Shown here one piece after another: positions 58,040-64,000 of a DNA stretch of 64,000 nucleotides. The notes beneath the pieces were generated by a model. The model had not been told where the DNA came from, did no database searches, and saw only the letters and a list, made by a program, of their open reading frames with translations. The stretch is from Pelecanus crispus. Lineage: Eukaryota; Chordata; Aves; Pelecaniformes; Pelecanidae. Position 1 is the stretch's first letter. The number at the start of each line of letters is the position of its first letter. The position numbers and the translations under genes are program-made. The DNA lies in contig NC_134656.1 in NCBI RefSeq assembly GCF_030463565.1, positions 6,124,501-6,188,500 on the forward strand, in the 5' to 3' direction.

Positions 58040-59510
58040 CACACACGTACCCTCTAGTAATTTTATTTCTTAGTCACATGCACACTTAATGTCCTTAGTC
58101 ATTAGACTGAAAAATGTTAACCTTGTCATAGTTAGTGACTGGAAGCAGAAAAGCCCATTTAATTCTCAGGGGAATGAATTCTAATTTTCTGCTTGTCAGA
58201 AAGTGACATTTTACATATTTTTCTCTTTTTTTTCCACCAGTTTAGTGCTAAATTTAAATGTGTGTGTCATAGGAATAGACCTTTTGTCTGTGCTAAACAC
58301 CCCAAAAGCCTTGGCGGGTATCCAACGTATGAGACTCTTGACCAATAGCTGCTGCTAGAGCTCATTTCATGCACTGAAGAGAATGGGAGGTGAGAACGAA
58401 AAGTCAGAGATAAGAGGTCATCGCAGAGGGCACACTAGCATTGCACGTCAGAATGCATATTTTTTCCCTGAGAAAACATGGATGAAAAGCAGCTCATCTG
58501 GAATAAAATATCCAACGAAGAAACAAATTATGTTAATCAAGCAGGCTGGTACTAATATTTGTCATTAAGATGTGACACCTTCTATTTAACATCGCAAACT
58601 ACTGGGAACTTTTGAAAAATGTGCTGGTTGGAAGGCAAGTTGTCTGCAGATATTGAGTTGACTGTTCTATGAAAGGGAATAACTTGTGTCTTGAAAAATA
58701 GATGGCATTTATGGCAAAGAGAAATAATCCTCCCACAGATTACAGCTGTTCGCTGCATTGTTGTGCTGGTGGTCTTATCTCATCAGTGGATATTTTATAA
58801 GGTTTTTTTTTTTTTTTTTTATTTTGAAACATTTCCATAAGGCTGTTCTGAGGAGGACATTGTGTGCTGGGAGCTGGATGTATTTTGAAAAAGGGACACC
58901 ACTACAAAGAACTCTTGAGTCTAAATTGCAAAGATGGGTGAAGTAAAAATGAGGGATGGTTATTTTGCTTTTTACAGATGGGAACTGAAGCAGGGGAGAG
59001 TGACTGTTGTGGCCAAAGTCACCCTGGGAGTCCGCGGAATTGCATCCTGATCTTTGAAGTCCAATTCCAGTATCTTTACCATATATTGTCTTTCTGTTCC
59101 CTTGCTGCTGAATGTAGGTTTAATATGCACATGTGTAATGAGCCAAACATGTTCTGCATATGCTTAGCCAAATTTTGATCTTAGGGACACAAGGCAAGCT
59201 CTCCCTTATCTAGTTAGGAGCGCTTTCATGGCTGGGCTCAACCCAAGGAGTGCAAAACAGTGTTGGCATTTAGTTTATGAAACATCCCCCTCCTGGGCTT
59301 GAAGTTCAATCCATCTGCCTGTTCGGTGTTTTAACAAATTCGAGCTTCTTTGTGAGTTCTGGAGAAGAGATGGCAAGCCAGTGGGGAATAAACTGCATGG
59401 CTGATTGTCTGACCTCTTGTATTGTCTGCGCACCAGATGCTGATTAATGATTAGCATGTAACAAATTAATAAATCAATACCACAAACAAATAAACCATCC
59501 ATTACAGTGG

Positions 59511-59556
59511 CCTGTCAAGTCTCTCTCCTCTGGGAGAGGAGAGACAGACTTGCAGG
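59511..59556. repeat. Imperfect hairpin with about 19 paired bases per arm
   Basis: The left arm (59511-59530, CCTGTCAAGTCTCTCTCCTC) pairs with the right arm (59536-59556) around the 5-base loop TGGGA, with one single-base and one 2-base bulge. Confidence 0.85.
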
Positions 59557-61814
59557 CATTACATTCTTCACCGTACATAAATGCCTCTGGACTATGTGCT
59601 GTCTTGACACCTTGCAGATACGATGTACAGATGAGATTAATTACATTCCGTAGGTAATTTGATATGTGCTGAACAAAACATTTGAAGTTTTTTGCTTAGT
59701 TGTGTTCTGTGCAGATGCTCCTGAAGGGAAGGGTTAGTGGTCAGCACAGCGAATGTGGGCTCAGGAGGAACAAGTTCAGTATGCTCTCTTCTGCACAGCC
59801 CGGCCCTCTTGCCTTGAAGGGGTTACCCACACTAATTTCAGACAAGTACCTTTGAAGTCTAAAGACAAGACCTTACTGCCCAAGCTCCCTCTGTAGCTTT
59901 GTGGAGACAGCAAGGATCCTGTAGTGCATCATTTAAAGGTCTGAATTTAGGCTCTGGTCCTGAACAATGATCAGAGAAGTTTAAAATTAATCCATGTGAA
60001 ATATCAAACATCACTGACCTTAGTCTCGCTGAGCCAGAATCAAGCAACAAATTGAGTTACTGTGTTGTCATCAATAGGCTATTAGAAGCACGAAAACTTT
60101 TGTGCATCTGGCTTTGTTTTTCAGAAATAAAAGCTATTTAAAGGTGTTGCGATACATTATGGAATACAGCTAATTAATGCCCTTTTAACAATCAAAGAGA
60201 GATTCAGACAGAATTCAGAGGTGGTTTCTGAATCTGTACAAACACCTCCAAATCCAGAATGGGACAGGGGAGTAAATAAAGTCCTGATTAGCCTGACTGA
60301 TTTTTCCATTCTCTTTACATAGGAAGTGTGTATGTACTTCTGTGCAATTCTTTAGGCATGAGTTATATAGTCCAATAAATGACAAGTATATGCGTGTATA
60401 ATTAGAAGGGACAATAAAGAAAAGCAGTTGATGAAATTGAATTATGCATAATAAAGCTGTAATTTTGTAGAGAAGTCTGTTGTCATCAGGAGAGAAAGTG
60501 AAGCTTGCTTGTTTTATTAGTGTTGTGAGAGACCTGAGCTGGAACTACAGTCTTCTAAGCTTTAATATTTTATGATGTCTTACAAAAAACTGACTTTCTA
60601 ACTCTTTATTTCACCCATTTGTGGGCCTTTCCCAAAGCAGCATATCCTGCCCTGCACTCTAATCTTACTGGCTTCCTATCCTTCTGTGCTGTTCTGGCTT
60701 TGCAGGCCCTGGGTCAACCGTTGTCTAGGCTTATTTTAAGGAGCATTTGTGATTACATATGGCTGTAAATGGACAGATATGATCCCACCTCAAGTGGCGA
60801 CTTGATTAGAGGATCTGGGAGTCAGCTGAAATCTAAATTCAGAACTGTTTCTTCAAAGCACAGACCTGGGGGGGTTCACAATCTAGTCCAGTGCTGCCAG
60901 ATAGTAGGTCTGATGTATTTTATGTCAGGTATCCAAAACCTGCTGGGTTTAGGTGAGACCAGATGAATAAAACAACCTTTTGGAACCTGAGGTATAGGAC
61001 AGACTCTGCAGACTGGCTGTCACCTGGCCTTATGGGGACCATTCAGTAGGCATAGGCTTACAAGGCAACACTGTGTATTTGTCTACTTTTTCACATTAAA
61101 AAATGTGAAAATCATCAGTACAGAGCCCTTCTTCAAAACAGAAAGAGATTTGGCTCACTAGGTTTGAAGACCCTTTCTCATATTCGGATACTTCTATCAC
61201 ATCCATGAGTACTATCTGCACGTGCATTATTCAGCTCCAAAACAACTAGAGCAACACTGCCAAATACACACATGAAATGAATATAAAATATATTCCAAAT
61301 AATTGCAGCATTTATGTAATTTGATGTCTTCTCTGTTCCACAAAGCCTCAACAAATTGTTAACTCCGGCAGACCCAGTAAGCCAATAGGTGCATGCAGCA
61401 GTGCAGAGTCTGGCTCCCCAGCAGAAAACACGATGAGCAGAACCAGCCTGGCGATGCCTGTCACCATTGACAGCGAATGACTGATGAGCAGTGACTCCAA
61501 CAGTGCAAATGAAAGGAGAATTAAAAGCAGATTTAGGCAATCCTTTCTCCTTCTTGAGTCCTTTAAGGGTAAAATACCGCACAAATGCATGAGGGATATT
61601 TTAATTGTGATTTGCTGAGTATGAAGGAGGTTGTTCCCTCTCGTTAAATGGCACCGACCCAAGGTGAAGGAGTTAGTCTTGAGCTGTCCACTGCTAGCGG
61701 CTATCCCATTAAAATGCTTACTTTCTCAGCACTCCTATATTAAACAAATAGAAGGACAAACAAATGTGGTGAAAGACTTGTTTTGGTCAAAACTATGGTG
61801 AGAGCTGATGAAAC

Positions 61815-61915
61815 TTTTCTCATTTGCATATAAGAAACTATAATTATTAAGGAAACAGCTTCTAGGAGAACAGAATAATTAGCAGTGCTCCTTGAGAGCC
61901 CAGTTATTGTCTAGT
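61815..61915. promoter_or_regulatory. Candidate enhancer: octamer and homeodomain motif cluster
   Basis: A perfect octamer ATTTGCAT (61822-61829) is followed by AT, then TAATTATTA and AATTAG homeodomain cores and a SOX-like TTATTGTC within 100 bases. This is motif content only; conservation cannot be judged here. Confidence 0.25.
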
Positions 61916-63489
61916 TTGCACTGCAGTGTGCTCCCTTTACCCTGGCACTGTGCCCTGGTCAGAGCTGGCTCAAGACCCCCCCAGAAGCGTAGGCTGAAGT
62001 GAATTTTCCTACCTTAAAGATTCAGGGCCCATCTCCTGGTGCTGTGCCCTGCAGGGAAAGAGCCAGGGGTGTCAGAGTTCTGCCTCCTCCCCGCCCCTGA
62101 CCCAGCAGCACCACTGCTCACACCCCCCTCATTTTTCCTGCAACGGATGTGGCGCAGCCAGCCTGACTTCTCAGGACCTGCGCTTAAGCAAGAAGGGCTG
62201 TTTTCTGCCCCCAAGGATGTGTTGCCACAGAGAGCTCCCAACTTTGCCAGTGACTACAGCCAGGAAGGAAATGAGGTGGGGGACAACAGCGTCCCTCCCC
62301 GCTTTCTCCCCAGCCTGCCAGCTGTATCTCGGCTTCTACTATGAGACTGTAAATGTGTGGCTTTTGTTCATGAAGCAAGTACAACGCTAAGATGGAAGCT
62401 GTAATGCACATGATGGGGAGCACGAGAAATTACTACAGCTTTCATTTAAACAAAGGACACGACTGTGCTCTGGCAATAAGAGCATAATGGCTGATTAATT
62501 TTTCCAGACAGGGACTGTAGCTCACTGGGGGTTTTTGGGCTCTTGCTTTGTTTTTGTTTTTGCTCCAGCTTTTAAGGATGAGAATGTTGTGTCTGACGCA
62601 TGTCAGCAAGCAAAGGAGATTCAGAAGCATAGCTGGGTTCATCTTGCTCCCCGGTGAGGAATAAAAGCATTAACCGTCTCTCACTTCAGGAGGAGAAGGG
62701 GAGGCTGTTTTCAGCCTGCGAGAAGTGAGAAGGCATTGTCAGGTTTAGGTCAGGCTGGAGCGCGGGGCTGCGTGCCGCTCTCAGCAGGACAGATTAGCTG
62801 GGTGTCACACGGCAGCCTGGAGGCATCATTCGGAAAAAGCAAGAGACAGAAGTGTCTGTGTGCAGGGTGTGGGGGGGTGAAGGCTGCCATGTCTTGTTTT
62901 GGTGCAAGGCTGTTCTCTACAGCAATGATCTTTCCAGCAAGCAGACTCAGAAAAATGGATCGAATAAAGAGCCTTTATCAAGGAAGCAGAGACAGAAAAT
63001 GGCCACTTCTACAATCCCTATATTAGACACTAAATAATGCTGTTATCAGAGCTGTTACAAACATTGCTTTACAAGAGTCCTGCCCAGCGGTGTTTAATCC
63101 CAATCTGGCACCTGCAAGGCCTGATCCTGCCGTCAGCTGCTCCCGGTGAAGCTGGTGTCAGCAGAACCACCTAACTGAAAAAGACGGGGGGGGGGGGGAG
63201 GAATGACAGTTCTTTCTGTTCTGTTTATTTCCTCATGGTTCCATCCAATCCATTTTTGTGCTTTGAAGTTCTCAGGTTTATTTCAATCTTTAGTGAATCT
63301 TTAGTTTATTTCACTTCCTTAGTGAAGCAGATAAAGCATGGAGGGGGAAAATAGGAGGGAAAGGGCCAAATTCAAAGTTGAGTCAAACTTGGGCAACATA
63401 CGCAACCTGCAACCACAAGGTGTAATTTACATTAATAAAAACACATTGTACTGACATCACTTTATAATTTCAGCCAGATTTCAACATAG

Positions 63490-64000
63490 CTATGTAACTG
63501 CAGTGTGCACCTCACCTAAAACAGGATGCATAAGGTTATCACATGATAAAGAAACAGTAGAGCTTGGAATAGAGACCTGGTGAGCTGCCTCACAAAAAAA
63601 TGGTAACACCACACCTCCATTACTATCATTCATTTCCTGGAGTCCAGGTTTGCTGATGTAATCCCTTCTCGCCCTTCCAAAACAATTAAATGAATAAATA
63701 CAAAACTTGAAAATCCCTAAAACAGTAGCTTGCCTCATTATTGCAGTAAGTGTGCAATGGACATTGAATGGTGATAGATCGAACGTCCTTTGACTGAGAC
63801 TGAATTCAGAGCAAGCCTTAGCAACCTCAGTTGGGTAAACATAGTTTTGGCCTGTGTCTGATTTGAAGTTTGGATAGGCATCCAAGTATTCAAAGGTTTG
63901 GGTGCCATAGAGCTTTAGATATGCTTCAGTATGGTTTGTAGTACAACACTGAAAATGCCTGAGATGTGTAAGGAACCCTGGGACGCTGCTGTCTTCTGGG
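63490..64000 (-). other. Open frame running off the right edge, unidentified
   Basis: The minus strand is open for about 170 codons from the window edge to TAG at 63490-63492. The upstream part reads protein-like (AYLKLYGTQTFEYLDAYPNF) but the rest does not, and I recognise no family. One frame this long is expected by chance in a window of this size. Confidence 0.2.

Larger units (their letters stand above)
56346..63489. other. Intergenic, AT-rich stretches and inverted repeats, no gene recognised
   Basis: It holds a T-run (about 58802-58820), inverted repeats at 58013-58039 and 59511-59556, motif-dense AT-rich segments near 59440, 60440 and 61820, and a G-run at about 63187-63199. None of the open frames looks like a known family. 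Confidence 0.6.

Noticed and set aside
61178..61662. Minus-strand frames of 104 and 134 codons
   Set aside because: They overlap each other in different frames with no recognisable domain. Length is within chance.
62039..62344. 101-codon plus-strand frame
   Set aside because: A G+C-rich patch with Pro-rich text and an equally open opposite strand. No family signal.
49234..64000. Search for C20orf85 and PMEPA1, the next human neighbours
   Set aside because: I found no text resembling either protein on either strand by eye. They probably lie beyond the right edge.

Overview
The window is nuclear DNA from a vertebrate, most likely a bird. Genes are split by GT-AG introns, the promoter is a CpG island, and the old repeats are avian in type: CR1 3' tails with the ATTCTATG terminal octamer, and an LTR fragment I recognise as a bird endogenous-retrovirus LTR. 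The gene order (RAB22A, PPP4R1L, ANKRD60) is that of human 20q13.32 as I recall it. I cannot name the species.

Layout. (1) 1-15594, minus strand: all seven coding exons of RAB22A (194 codons), an early-endosomal Rab GTPase; its 3'UTR runs off the left edge. (2) 15595-15998: a CpG-island bidirectional promoter. (3) 15999-40355, plus strand: an apparently intact 20-exon, 957-codon PPP4R1L, paralogue of the PP4 regulatory subunit PPP4R1, with a 3'UTR of about 1.3-3 kb. As I recall, the human copy is classed as a pseudogene, so an open copy with clean splice sites is notable. (4) 44549-49233, plus strand: remains of ANKRD60 (ubiquitin-like domain plus ankyrin repeats). Four exons can be rebuilt with matching splice phases, but three carry disabling lesions: a frameshift, an in-frame TGA and a 4-bp duplication. 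None of this is visible as long ORFs; I found it by reading short frames across splice sites. (5) 49234-64000: no gene that I recognise. It holds a fossil LINE reverse-transcriptase fragment, two strong inverted repeats, and AT-rich stretches with homeodomain and octamer-like motifs. One open frame runs off the right edge but is no longer than chance allows.

How the parts relate. RAB22A and PPP4R1L are divergent genes sharing one promoter. Their paralogues RAB31 and PPP4R1 are also divergent neighbours on human chromosome 18, so the pair looks like a block kept since the early vertebrate genome duplications. RAB22A and PPP4R1L act in different processes (endosome traffic; PP4 phosphatase regulation), so the pairing is more likely promoter architecture than a pathway. 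ANKRD60 lies downstream of PPP4R1L on the same strand, as in human.
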